A stretch of DNA of 64,000 bases from Parastagonospora avenae f. sp. tritici 18332-5 (GCA_022559985.1 JAFJTR010000009.1:620001-684000), one strand, 5' to 3'; positions 36,201 to 47,585 are shown, numbered from the stretch's first letter. The notes: generated by a model from the letters alone, not told the origin. Numbers and translations: made by a program.

Positions 36201-37671
36201 CTTTCGGTCGTGAGCTGCAAGAAGCCAGGGATTGGTGCAATACTTTCCGCACGTCTGGCGAGATAGGTGATCTCAACCAGGCGTGGGATCTCTACTACCA
36301 GGTCTTCAGGAAGATTGCTAGACAATTGCCTTCGCTCATGTCACTTGAGTTGCAATATGTGTCGCCCAAGCTCAAGGATGCGCACGATCTTGAGCTTGCG
36401 GTGCCTGGAACGTACATCGTTGGGAAGCAAGTCATCCGAATTATTTCGTTTGATCCAGTGGCTACGGTCATTCAGTCTAAACAGCGACCAAGGAAGCTGG
36501 AGATGCGCGGAAGCGATGGTAAAGCGCATACCCATATTCTCAAGGGTCACGAAGATATCCGACAAGACGAGCGTGTCATGCAACTGTTCGGTCTCTGCAA
36601 CACGCTCCTTGCCAACGACGTCGAGTCTCGGAAGCGCCACCTTAACATTCAGCGTTATGCGGCTGTTCCGCTTAGCACGCAGTCCGGTCTACTTGGATTC
36701 GTCCCTAACAGTGACACGCTCCACGTACTTATACGAGAGTACCGTGATAGCCGGAAGATTCTACTCAACATCGAGCATCGCATCATGCTGCAGATGGCGC
36801 CTGACTATGATTGTCTCACACTCATGCAAAAGGTCGAAGTCTTTGGCTACGCGCTGGACAACACCACCGGCCAAGATCTCTACCGCGTGCTCTGGCTCAA
36901 GTCCAAATCCTCAGAAGCCTGGCTCGACCGCCGCACCAACTACACACGCTCGCTCGCCGTCATGTCCATGGTTGGGTACATTCTCGGTCTGGGCGATCGC
37001 CACCCGTCCAATCTCATGCTCGACCGCGTGACCGGAAAGATTGTGCACATTGATTTCGGCGACTGTTTCGAAGTCGCTATGCATCGCGAGAAATACCCCG
37101 AGCGCGTGCCGTTCCGCCTCACCCGCATGTTGACGTACGCCATGGAAGTTAGCAACATCGAAGGCAGCTATCGAACAACATGTGAGCACGTGATGCGCGT
37201 GCTTAGGAGTAATAAAGAGAGTGTCATGGCGGTTTTGGAAGCTGTAAGTCCCCATTCCTTTCTACTGCGATATGTATTCTTGGCTAATATAGCGAACAGT
37301 TCATACACGACCCCCTGCTCACCTGGCGCCTGCACCACACCGCCTCCCCCGTCGAGCCCTCCTTCCCCTCCGAACGCCGCCAATCCATCATGGGCGACGC
37401 GCACGCCTCGTCCGTCGACCCCATCGGCTCCATGCAGCCGCGCCGTCACCGCTCCAGCATCGCGCCGCCCACCAACGACGTCGAGGCCAAGGAAGTGCAG
37501 AACGCGCGCGCCCTGCAGGTCTTATCCCGCGTTAAGGAGAAGCTCACAGGCAGAGATGGAAGGCCCGGCGAGGAGCAGAATGTCATCGATCAGGTCTCGA
37601 GGCTCATTAGTGAGGCGACGAATTTGGAGAATTTGTGTCAGCATTATATTGGTTGGTGCAGTTTTTGGTGA
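30294..37671 (+). CDS. TOR: TOR serine/threonine protein kinase (PIKK family)
   Basis: Catalytic subunit of TORC1/TORC2, the nutrient-sensing growth regulator. Exons 30294-30349, 30401-30465, 30528-37243 and 37300-37671 give 2402 residues, the normal fungal length. N-terminal HEAT repeats include the landmark GDDAGQKTTRFASYLR and KALGRLAKPGGTLTAE. The FAT domain is interrupted at about residues 1605-1650 by an Asn/Gly/Met-rich segment. The FRB domain begins near residue 1875 (LWHEQWHEGLEEASRLYFG) and keeps the Ser and the Trp (LNQAWDLYY) that contact FKBP-rapamycin, so rapamycin sensitivity is expected. The kinase core has GLGDRHPSNLML (about 2194) and HIDFGDCFE (about 2214). The FATC tail ends YIGWCSFW at the stop. 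Exon 2 appears to use an AAAG acceptor (30399-30400), because the stronger CAG four bases upstream shifts the frame. Only one TOR gene is in view, as is usual in filamentous ascomycetes. Confidence 0.97.
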
Positions 37672-39163
37672 GGGGGCGGGCGAGAAGAGGGAGGGTGTTG
37701 TGATTCGCATTGATTGGTGCATGGTGTTTTTTTGTTTTTTTTGTGGGAGAAATAGCATGGGATTGGTTGGGCAAGTGTGTTTGTTAGTGTATGAGTATTG
37801 GGATATAGGGCATTGCTTTGGCGTCGAGGGAAGTGTTTAATCATGCTTTCAATAGGGGTCGTTTTGGAATTCAAGTTCTTTTGCTCTCCAGAGATCATGT
37901 GCGTTTGTTTCGCTTCCGGGGTGTTCGTACGTGGCATGAATAGCCCTTTTCGAAAATGCGTTCGAAGCCCGAGTATAACACACGTGCGACGCTACTTCAT
38001 CGTTGCATAAATATCTCCACTTGAGCTTGAGATGCTTCCTTTTTAAATCACAACACCTATCTTTCTCCAAAACGTTCACGATGAACTCGGCATGGGAACT
38101 TCCCGGTACCTAAAAACAGAAAGAATCGTCAAAATGTCCTTTCGCAAGTTTCGCTTGCGCATCCAAAGCGCTGAGAAACTGCACCTATGTTGCCTCGACC
38201 CCTTCTCTAAAAGACAACTATGTACCGGACTATGTCAGCGCTACTTTGTCGAGCTATAAAACCCTCCTTTAAGGGCTCGCGACTCTTCCTTTCCACATCG
38301 CTTTTTATGTATCTTCCAAAATGACAGCAACACAACTGATGAGATTTTCCGGCGCCAAAAGCCGAATTTGAATAGCTACATGTTCTTCCGCGAGACTCAT
38401 CTTCTCCATCTTCAGAAAAGCTACTAGATGTAGCGTATGTTGCTCGGCTCCTTTGTCTAAAAGAACAAGCTTCCGTGGTTATGTCGCCGAGAGAAAAAAG
38501 GGACGAAAAACGTGCATGATGGACTGGAGTGGAAGGAAGTGGGAAAAAAGTCGATTCCATGAAAACGTTGTCAAAGCTGCAGTTTGATAACAAAAGACAT
38601 GTCCGAAACAAAAAAATCGGGAGATTGGTCGGAAATTAAATTCATACCAACAGCCAAAAACCTGGATGTGCCCTTCTATGTGTGTCTGCCAGCCAGTTTG
38701 GAGTTGACGTGAAAATCAAGCTACTCCTCTTCTATGATTCAAAATTCAAAAGCCCGCAGCTAATGTTGGATTGAGTTGGATTGAGTATGTGTCGCGGTTC
38801 TGGAGTACTTCCTTTTCCTTGTACCACGTAGCAACAGTTTCATGTCTCCACTGCTGTACCACACAGTCCCCAACCTCTCTGTTTACTGCGCAGAACACAC
38901 AATCTCTGATTTACTATATATATTGCTCATAGCTAAATACAATAACAACTCAGTTCAATCCTTCAATTCTTCCTGCATATGCGTTGTTCTCACACCGCGA
39001 CAGTATGTGACAGGAGGGGGGATATAAAAGGCTGCTCTCGCATTGCATTCAATCCTGCAATAACTTCTGTCCAAAGACAAAACAGCAGTTCTTATGTTTT
39101 TATGAGTGTGTTCGAAAAAGTGGACCAAGACAGGGCGATGTTTGCTGCTCACTCTCTATATTA
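37672..39163. other. Intergenic region between TOR and retroelement; no gene seen
   Basis: 1.5 kb with T-rich TOR 3' UTR sequence (runs of T near 37725-37745) and AT-richer DNA toward 39 kb. The longest frame (38207-38611, minus, 134 codons) has no motif. GTTGGATTGA is tandemly duplicated near 38765-38785. Nothing else was recognised. Confidence 0.5.
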
Positions 39164-39364
39164 TGTTGGTTGTCGGATCATGCGTACCAGCAGGTACGTC
39201 GGCCGCCCAATGCTGCCCAACAGCCGACTCGATCCTACTTCGGCCGTACTCGCATCAGATCATATACACCTCCATAGCACCCTCAAATAGAGCATAGATC
39301 AATCGAATACAATGCAGTTTTAGTTGTTTCACTTTCAGCACTAGTGCTACAAGGCCTACCAACA
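39164..39364 (+). repeat. Left LTR
   Basis: A 201-bp segment opens with TGTTGG and closes with CCAACA, perfect inverted hexamers as expected for an LTR. It matches the reverse complement of 43868-44071 over most of its length, including GGTACGTCGGC, CCGATCCTACTTCG-like and TAGCACCCTCA segments, with scattered substitutions and indels. Confidence 0.85.
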
Positions 39365-39820
39365 CTGATCAGTGATTGCTTAGGCGATCACAGACAGCAA
39401 GGAAGAAGAGACAGACAGTTGAAATCCTGATGCGAGAAGTCTCAGGATGATACCTATGTGCTAAGAACAGAGCAAGGCCGAGATAGTACGAAGCACTCCT
39501 AACCTCCCTCTAAGCTGCTGATCCAGGCCGAAACTCGATCACAGCGCGTCAGCAACGCACAAAGACACACTGTTGAAATCCTGACGTGAGAGATCTCAGG
39601 ACGACTGCAGCGCGTCAGCAACGCGTAGCGATTTCGTACGAGCGTCCTCGGACGATCCTATCATGTACAACACAACAAGCGTTGGAAACGACCAGCCAGC
39701 GAGGCAACGCGTTAGCAACGCATAGCGATTTTGTACGAGCGTTCTCGAACGATCTGATCACGTACACACACCACAAGCGCTGGAAACGACCAACCAGCTA
39801 GACAAACACACGCCAGCACG

Positions 39821-41905
39821 ATGGCAGACAACGAGAGCAACTCTAACAACGCCGACGTTGCTGTTCAAGAGCAACTGCTCAACGACCCATCCAAGCGCAG
39901 CGCAAGCGAACGCGCAGAAGCTGCTTCCCCAGCAGCCAAGTTCACTGCTGAGCATCTCATGCAACACTGCCCATACACGGTCGCGTTTGAATACATAGAC
40001 ACATCTCTCTGAAATATACTTGCGCCAGAGGACGCAGACGAAATAAACGCGACAACCTAGGTTGCAAAGACTGTTCGTGACTACTATGCAGGAACGGCCT
40101 GGGATAAGGCCCTATACTTCGACTACTAATGGGAATTTAAGGGATGGACTAAAGAGCTATTCCAGAGGGTGAACCGCAATACACTGAAGTCTCTTAAGGC
40201 TGTGTTACGGCACAGAGGAGTCTACACAGGCAACATCCGCGCCAGAATAGCTGATTCTCTCTTCAACTTACTAGGTGGAGAGAACCCTCCTGAGTGGGAC
40301 CCTGTGGAGTTCAAAAATGCGAAATTCGACGAACGCTCTGAGGCGTACCAGCATCAGAAGAACACATACCAGACAACTCATATCGATCGACAACAAGGGC
40401 AGTCACAGCCACAATCGCAATCGATTCTGCAATCGCAGTCGCAGCAGCTATCGCAGCAGCCACAGCGAACGTCGCAGGGCAAGCAATTAAGCGATCAACA
40501 AGGCGATCGACAAGGCGTTCGAAGCCACTCGCAATATCAACAGCGCCTACAGACACAGATACAACCGCCAGCAACGACGTATCGCGACGTGACGCAACAC
40601 CACTTCCTCACACCTATCGCGAGGTCAAACCTTTCCCGCAGCAACCTACAAACCGGGTACCTAACAGACCACCTGACCTGCCACACGATCCATACAAGAC
40701 GCTGCCGCCGCGATGGTCACGCAACGATCGGCTCGAAGCCAATACAATCACGCAGTTCTCTAAGCTCTGAGACAATGGCAACAAGTACACAGGCAATGCG
40801 TACGACCTGCTTAATAACAAGATTAAGGTCTTCTTCAGCATCTGCTGGCAGGTGGACATCTAAGAAGAGCAGTTTCACGCAGTGTTTCCCTGTATCCTCA
40901 CGGGGCGGGCACAGACATTATACATACAGGTTGTGGAGAGAGACGACAGCTTTTCCAGCGCGTATATGGCAGTCAAGAACTGCTTCGATCATGATGTCCA
41001 TCACCAGCACTACTGCACGGACTAGACGACTACAACCTCTGCTCGTACCCGCGCAGAGAACCCTGATAAGGGACTACACGAGGTTCTGCAGATCCTGCTT
41101 GACAAGCTGCAGATATGCCAGCGCCCTTGGCAAGAACTTTAAGGGCGAGGATGCCCTACGTACCACTGTCGTCAATGCCTGCTGAGGAGTTCCAGAACTT
41201 GAGATGGCACTATTCAAGCCAGCCACAATCTGCGAAGGACTCTTCTTAGATCTACGTTCTGTAGTAGAGACATACCTTGCACGGCAACACACCGCCTAGA
41301 TGGCCAAAGATGATCAATACTACTTAGACTGCAGGTACAACAGCGATGGAAGGACCCGAGGTGGATTTCGAGGCAGAGGCGGATTCAGAGTTGGATCTGG
41401 AAGAGGCAAGGGAGGCAACCGAGGCAACGAGCGCTTTGACAGCAGAAGTATATGAACGCCACGCTGGAAGAAGAAGTGCTTTATATGCCAGAAGGAAGGA
41501 TGCTGGTCTACTAACCACACAGAAGAAGAGCGCAAGGCTGCCCGTAAGCAGTTCGTCTCTACGCTATACGTTGCAGGTGCACAGCCACCTGAGGAATTCT
41601 CAGTATACCTTGCAGAGTATGAAGGCACTGAACACACCAGCCAATATAACCAGAGAGGCTGGAGAGAAGAGGATAACTGCGACGATAGCGATAATGATAA
41701 CACTAACGATCAGCAATACTTTGAACACTAGTTCTTCACGGAGCAATGCCTTACAGACTAGGCGTTCTTGCACCACATCTCTAGCGACGACATATACAGC
41801 CGAAGTGTGCTGTCCACACCAGCGTTACAGTCCCTTCTTGAGGACCGCCACACACGATCTGTGTACTAAGGAATTCTACCGGATACAGGCGCTGCAAACG
41901 TATCT
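39821..41905 (+). pseudogene. gag(-protease) remnant of left retroelement
   Basis: Starts MADNESNSNNADVAVQEQ. In the first 350 bp the frame meets three stop codons (TGA at 40010, then TAG and TAA before 40130). It then runs open through a Gln-rich low-complexity stretch, changes frame near 40610-40770 and meets further stops. The start, the zinc knuckle (41477-41520) and the protease-like DTGAA (41882-41896) are nevertheless all in the same frame, so the original was one polyprotein. It is non-functional as read. Confidence 0.8.
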
Positions 41906-41911
41906 ACAGTC

Positions 41912-43299
41912 GATAGACGTCATGGTCGAAGTGGGTTTTAATTGCTATGTACGCATCAGCAAAGCTGTCATCCCTCTCTACAACCTGTATGTAGAACGTC
42001 TCTGCACGCCCGGTAAGGATACAGGGAAACACTGCGTGAAACTGCTCTTCTTAGATGTCCACCTGCCAGCAGATGCTGAAGAAGACCTTAATCTTGTTAT
42101 TAAGCAGGTCGTACGCATTGCCTGTGTACTGGTTGCTACTGTCCTAGAGCTTCGAGAATTGTGTGATTGTGTTGGCGTCGAGTCGATCGTTGCGTGACAA
42201 TCGCGGCGGCAGCGTCTTGTACGGGTCGTGTGGCAGGTCAGGAGGTCTGTCAAGTACTCGGCTCGTAGGCTGCTGAGGGAAAGGTGTCACTTCGCGATAT
42301 GCGGTTGCTGGAGATCGTGTCTGGGTCTGCGAGTACCATTGTTGTGGTTGCATAGCCTGCTCCGTTTGTCGTCGAGGCTGTGGTCCTGCATGGGCATCGA
42401 TCGCGTAGAGCGGTCGTTGTAGCTCTTAATATTGCGAGTGGCTTCGAACGCCTTGTGTTGCTCCATCCTGCTCACCTTGTTGACCGCCTTGTTGATCGCC
42501 TTGTTGCTCGTCCTGTGATGGTTCTTGTAGCTGCAGCGGTAGCTGTAGCTGTGGCCGCTGTAGTAGCTGTAACTGCGGCTGCGTCTGCGGCGCTTGTGCG
42601 TGATGCAGTAGGGTAGCCTGTGTCGGTTGTCGTTCAGCTGCAGGAACTGCGTGCTGGGCCTCTTGTTGGCGTCTGTACGCCTTAGATCGTCGGTCGAAGT
42701 CCATAGCTTGAAAGTCTGTAGGGTCCCACTCAGGAGAGTTCTCTTCACCTAGTAATTTGAAGAGAGAGTCAGCTACTCTAGCGCGGTTATTGCCTGTGTA
42801 GACTCCTCTGTGCCGTAACACAGCCTTGAGAGACTTTAGTGTGTTGCGTTCAACCTTCTAGAATAGCTCTCTTGTCCATCTTTCAAATTCTACAAGGTAG
42901 TCATCAAAGAGGTTATCGTCCCACACCATTGCTCCACTGTAGTCGAGTACCAATTTAGCAACCCAGGTTGTCGCGTGTATTTCGTCTGCGTCTTCTGGTG
43001 CAGGTACATCCCATAGAGATGTATCGATAGAGTCGAGCGCGACCTTGTATGGACAGTGTCGCATAAGGTGCTGTATGGACAGTGTCGCATAAGGTGCTGT
43101 ATGGACAGTGTCGCATAAGGTGCTGTATGGACAGTGTCGCATAAGGTGCTGTATGGACAGTGTCGCATAAGGTGCTGTATGGACAGTATCGCATAAAGTG
43201 CTCAGCACTGAACTTGGCCCATCAGGATGTAGGTTCCGCGCGTTCGCTTGCGCTGCGCTCGGATGGAGCGCTGAGCAGTTGCTCTCGCCTGTCTGCCAT
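41912..43299 (-). pseudogene. gag remnant of right retroelement
   Basis: Reads from ATG 43299 on the minus strand and shares with the left copy the segments HRGVYTGN.RARVADSLF, EWDPTDFQ and PYKTLPPR. Frame changes, stops and an insertion of tandem 26-bp repeats (43048-43203) break it. The Gln-rich middle is encoded by CAG/CAA-rich DNA at about 42430-42620. Confidence 0.78.
43048..43203 (-). repeat. 26-bp tandem repeat, six copies, inside gag remnant
   Basis: TATGGACAGTGTCGCATAAG plus GTGCTG repeats with exact 26-bp period from 43048, 43074, 43100, 43126, 43152 and 43178; five copies are near identical and the last has diverged. The left element has a single copy at the matching place (HLMQHCPYT). 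Because 26 is not a multiple of 3, three units make one 26-residue peptide period. Confidence 0.93.
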
Positions 43300-43867
43300 T
43301 GTGCCGGCGTGTATTGTTGACGCGTTTTCTGTGTCGTCTAGCTGGTTGGTCGGTTCCAGCGCTTGTGGTGTTGTCTGATTATAGATGAAGAGATGTAGAT
43401 TAATGATCCCTTAACGTGTTCTTATCCGGCTAGCTTAGCCTATTAGTCCCTGCTTCTCTCGCATAAGACTCTCTTGCTGTAACCTGTTTTATCTGACGAG
43501 TGTACGTGATAGGATCGTCTGAGGACGCTCATACGAAATCGCTATGCGTTGCTGACGCGCTGTGATCGAGATCAGCAGCTTAGAGGGAGGTTGAGAGTGC
43601 CTCACTCTGCTCTTAGCACATATGCTTCGTCCCGAGACTTCTCGCGTCGGGACAGCAGCAGTATGTCTCTTATGCGTTGATGACGCGCTCTGTGTCCGCG
43701 GATCGGCCTGAACCAGCAGCTTGGGAGGGAGGTTAAAAGCGCTTCGTATCTTTGCCTCGCTCTGTTCTTAACACATAGGTATCATCCTGAGACTTCTCGC
43801 GTCAGGATTTCAACTGTCTGTCTCTTCTTCCTTGCTGTCTGTGATCGCCTAAGCAATCACTGATCAG

Positions 43868-44071
43868 TGTTGGTTGGCTTTGCACTAAGTGCGAAAAAGG
43901 AAATAGCAATAACTAGGAATGCATTCTGTTCGGTTGGTTGTTCTTGATTGATACGTGAGGGTGCTACGAAGGTCTATAGAACCTGAGGCGAGTAGAGGCG
44001 AAGTAGGATCGGGTCAGCTCGTTGGGCAGCGTTGGGCAGCCGACGTACCTACCGATACTCATGATCCCACA
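43868..44071 (-). repeat. Right LTR (inverted)
   Basis: Reverse complement of the left LTR type. On the plus strand it begins TGTTGG and ends CCCACA, one mismatch from the expected CCAACA. The outer end carries a small deletion relative to the left LTR. It lies 10 bp beyond the stop codon of the FAD monooxygenase, on the same strand. Confidence 0.82.
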
Positions 44072-44081
44072 GTTGGAAGAT

Positions 44082-45439
44082 TTAGGACATATTCTTCAAG
44101 AAAGCTTTCGCACTCTCAATATGTCCATCTAGGTCGAAGTCGTGGATGAATCCCCATCGATCCATCAACGCATCACGCATCTTCATTGGATCCAAGCCGA
44201 CATCCTCAGCAATGCCACTCAGGATGCGGCCTGTCTCGCGACTCGAATCGACGATACACTGTGAGCGTGGCCTACGAACGGCATCATACGTCTTGAGAAC
44301 ATGCTCGACTCGGTCCGATGTTCTAATCTGGGAAAAGAGCGCACCGAGAACAACAGCATCTTCGATAGCAGTGGCGGCTCCACTGCCTTGCCATGGTGTC
44401 ATAGCATGTGCTGCGTCGCCGGCGATACACACACGTCCGTTTACGTATGTCGGTGTGTTGATGTGCTCGTACTGTGCCCACATCGCTGGGTTCTCCTGGT
44501 CAAGAAGGAGCTGCAAACGCTGTCAGCAATCATATACTGGCAACGAGAGCATAAAGACTTACATCGATCATCCCTTTGGCTACAGGTAGGTTCCCACAGC
44601 TCGCGAATGCTGTTTCCATGTAATCGCGATCGATCTGTATCCGCTTTGCACCCGAAGTGTCTCGATTGACTGGCGTACCGATGCACTGCACCATCTTTCC
44701 ACCCATGATAACATCGTGAATGAAGATACCGCCATCACTAACCCACCCAAACTGCCTTCTCTCGTTCAATATATCGGCTCCTAATAAGGCCTCAGCTCTT
44801 GCATACGGCACCATGTTCATTGCTCCAGCCCAGCCCGCAGCAACAGGTTTGACAGCTTCATGATCCACGCCAAGAACATGTGCGCGAACTGATCCAAAGA
44901 TACCATCCGCGCCAATCAGCGCATCAGCCTGAGCCTCAGACCCATCTTCAAACTTCAACATTAGTCCTTCCTCTTGCTGTACGATCTCCTTAAGCTTCTT
45001 GCTCGTATGCAACCGGTCTTTCGGAATCGGCTCCAGCAGCTCATGCAGCAGCGCCGCACGATGCACCATCTTCCCCGGCTTCTCCTCCGCGACATCGATC
45101 ACTTTCGTGCCGGCATGGGGTCCCGCGGCCCATGTATTCGTCAGCCTCCCTTTTCAGACACTCACTGCGCAGCAAAGAACTCACTAGCATAATCCTCGAC
45201 GAATTCATCATCACAGCACCCGCGCGCTCAAACATGTCCTCCAAATCAGGCACCAACTTTCCCAGCGCGCGCTGCGCATTGATCGCCAAACCAATCGCCA
45301 TCCCCTTTTCCGAAAACTCGGGCGCGCTTTCGTAGATATCGACTTCGATGTGGGATTGTTGGTACAATGCACGCGCAAGTGCTGCGCCCGCGACGCCGCC
45401 GCCTGAAACGGCGATTTGGATCTTTCGTGGTTCTGCCAT
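44082..45439 (-). CDS. FAD-dependent monooxygenase (salicylate-hydroxylase-like), splice acceptor damaged
   Basis: Flavoprotein aromatic hydroxylase family (group A): uses NAD(P)H and O2. N-terminal Rossmann motif GGGVAGAALARAL, middle ALIGADGIFGSVR (the DG motif) and C-terminal CIAGDAAHAMTPWQGSGA (the GD motif) are all present. Exons 45439-45185, about 45129-44563 and 44519-44082 would give 419 residues, a normal length. The 43-bp second intron is regular (GTAAGT..CAG). The first intron (45184-45130, 55 bp) has a good donor GTGAGT and CTGACG branch and joins in phase 0 to AAGPHAGTKV, a conserved family segment, but its last two bases are GG instead of AG. No canonical AG restores the frame. 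The gene is therefore a recent pseudogene, a non-canonical intron, or carries a sequencing error. Substrate unknown. Confidence 0.8.
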
Positions 45440-46598
45440 GGTGTTTTGTAGATGGGAAGTCTGGAGAGTGGACGGAACATATGGTAAGCCTCACGAATTT
45501 CTAATAGCAATCAGGCCCCCTACGGATTGACGCTGGCGTTGCGCGTTCGGAGGCGCGGGCGAGGGAGGCCTCGGGCGGGGTTGCAAAGGATTCTTCGCAT
45601 TACTCGGAGCATGGCGCGAGCTTCAAAGTGAAGAATAGAAAACTATGCATATCAGTGTTTTGGTAGACAGGCGGAGTCACTGCGCCGCTCGTGCATGACG
45701 TCTGGTTATGATGTCATTGTACTAGTTCTATGGCGAAACTTTAGGGATATAATTCGGTATGTTTTCGACGAGCAGTCTAAGCACTATACACAGATGTCTG
45801 GTATATGGGTTTTCTCCTGGACTTACTGCTCGGTAAACTCATAGCTGCTAACTTACTACTTTGAACACGAGGTGGCAATGTCTGGAAGCTGATCTAGTTG
45901 GCATCCTTTTGCAAAGTCCTTCAGCTTTTTCTGCATACCTTACTTGTCTCTTTTCTTCATAATATGCGAGTGCATAAATCCCAAGGTTCCAATGAGGAAG
46001 AAATCGACAAGTACTCCTTGAGCATCTTCGCACTGGCGCAAATATCAAAACTGATAGTGCCATTGTTCTACAAAATCCTGGACTTAGAGTCTACCTACTT
46101 GCTGATCTACAAACTGCGAACTTAAATTTAACCACTTACAAAATGTGTATCAGCAAATGTCTAGCATCATCGAGATGCTGTTGTCGGAGAAATGTTTAGA
46201 CAATTCTGCCAAGCTATGCTTAACGACCTTGGGCATATTTTGGCGAGCTCAGCAGTAATCGGCCCTTGAGCGTTGGCCTCGATTTCGCGTGAGGATCGTA
46301 CGGACAACCTCGAAAATTTAACAGAGTTTGCGAAATGACAAGAGGAACAAATACTCTCGTGGACCCGTGCCATACATACCCTACCTATAGAATTACACCC
46401 AAAGCGATTTCATGGCTAGGTCAGTGACAATTGGCAAGGCGGACTAAAAGTATCATCGAGCTCGGCTACGTTTTCCGGTTGAATCTCGATAAGGTTTACA
46501 ACAAAGCCAGATCCCAGGCGAAATAGAGACGCAAGAAAGGGCACAGCGTATTCCTCGAGGAACTCCTCAACCAGGAGTATCTTTCATGTCAGCAAAAG
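45440..46598. other. Intergenic region between FAD monooxygenase and RTA1-like gene
   Basis: 1.2 kb, AT-richer between 45640 and 46400. No gene, RNA or clear repeat was recognised. The two flanking genes are divergent, so both promoters lie here. Confidence 0.5.
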
Positions 46599-47585
46599 AT
46601 GTTACAACGTCCAGCCCGTGGCTGGATCGATCCCAACTGGTCACCTCCAGGCGGAGACGGCGATGCGACCATTATCATATACGGTTATACACCTTCCTTC
46701 GCTTTGGGCGTCCTGGGATGCGTCTTGTTCTTTATCGCTGGAATCGCGCATGGATGGCAGTTGTCTAGATATAAGACCTGGTGGTTCAGCACGATGATGG
46801 TTGGAATTGCCTTCGTAAGTGTAGCCCAGCTGTACGAGAATCGAACAACTTCAAGCGGGAAGTATGTGATTGTGCTAATACGTGTCGCAGGAGATCGTCG
46901 GGTACGGCTTCCGCTGTTTCTCAGCGCGGAAGAACCCTTGTAAAGTATCCTACTTCGTTGTGCAGTACTTCTTCTTCGTCGTTGCGCCGGTGTTTTTCGC
47001 GGCTGCAATCTACATGGTTCTGAGTATCCTTATCAACGTCACGGGGATGAAATATGCTCCGAGTATGTACTCACGACGTCCTCTAGCGCCCGTATACTGA
47101 CACAGCATGCAGTCAAGTCAAAGCTCATTCTCTGGATCTTCATTACCTGCGACGTTGTCGCCACCATTGTTCAGACCCTCGGCGCTGCGTTAATTGGTGT
47201 CGCATCATCAAATCGTAAAGATACTACAACGCCTAGCAACATACTCCTAGGCGGGCTGGCCCTTCAAGTCTTCACCTTCCTTGTGTTCATAGTCTTCTTC
47301 GCTTCATTCGCGTTGAAAGCTCAGAGTGAATTGTTCAGACATGTGAGCAAAGCCTTCTATGCGTCTTTTGCTGTTGCCGTATTGCTGTTCTATCTGCGCG
47401 TGTGCTTCAGGCTATCGGAGACGAGTGAAGGGCTGTTGGGGAAATTGAATACAAATGAGGAGTATTTTGGAACACAGGAGTTCATGCCAGTTGTACTGGC
47501 TGTTTGGTTGTTGGCGGCGTGGCATCCGGGACGATGTGTGCCGCGGGCCGCCTCCGGTGGTACTGGAGAGATTGGGATGAAGTGA
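46599..47585 (+). CDS. RTA1-like seven-transmembrane protein
   Basis: Fungal RTA1/Rsb1-type membrane protein. Family members confer resistance to 7-aminocholesterol or move sphingoid bases; the ligand here is unknown. Exons 46599-46814, 46891-47062 and 47113-47585 give 286 residues; introns 76 and 50 bp. About seven hydrophobic helices are visible, the first near residues 33-52 and later ones including VVQYFFFVVAPVFFAAAIYM, ILWIFITCDVVATIVQTLGA and FAVAVLLFYLRVCFRL. Conserved family points are GYGFR in helix 3, the CDVV motif in the fourth-fifth helix region, and FRLSE after the sixth helix. The ATG at 46586 is out of frame with the rest, so 46599 is used. Codon use is like its neighbours. 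Confidence 0.88.

Larger units (their letters stand above)
39164..41911 (+). mobile_element. Degenerate LTR retroelement, left copy (5' LTR, gag, start of protease; 3' truncated)
   Basis: The element begins with a 201-bp LTR, then a leader with internally repeated blocks (TCCTGA..GAGAAGTCTCAGGA and CAGCGCGTCAGCAACGC), then a gag-like region from ATG 39821. Downstream are a zinc-knuckle-like segment (CFICQKEGCWS..H, from 41477) and an aspartic-protease-like DTGAA at 41882. Sequence ends abruptly at about 41911, where it meets the inverted right copy. Reverse transcriptase, integrase and 3' LTR are absent. Copia-type affiliation is inferred from the knuckle and protease motif order and is not certain. 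Confidence 0.82.
41912..44071 (-). mobile_element. Degenerate LTR retroelement, right copy (5' LTR and gag; 3' truncated), inverted
   Basis: On the minus strand this repeats the order seen in the left copy: LTR (44071-43868), leader, gag start at 43299, a Gln-rich stretch, and a region ending at about 41912, opposite the left copy's tail. It stops earlier in gag than the left copy and lacks the knuckle and protease. The two copies differ by many transitions and transversions plus indels, so they are not a recent palindromic duplication. The outer flanks (TATTA before 39164, GTTGG after 44071) do not match, so no target-site duplication spans the pair. Confidence 0.8.

Noticed and set aside
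43048..43203. CRISPR-like array
   Set aside because: The 26-bp units are directly adjacent with no spacers, lie inside a retroelement gag in a eukaryotic genome, and are a simple tandem repeat.
39164..44071. Single complete LTR retrotransposon bounded by two LTRs
   Set aside because: The two LTRs face in opposite directions, gag occurs twice in inverted order, and the outer flanks do not show a shared target-site duplication.
39164..44071. Strong RIP mutation of the retroelements
   Set aside because: The elements remain rich in G and C, and differences between the copies include many transversions and indels rather than a bulk of C-to-T changes.
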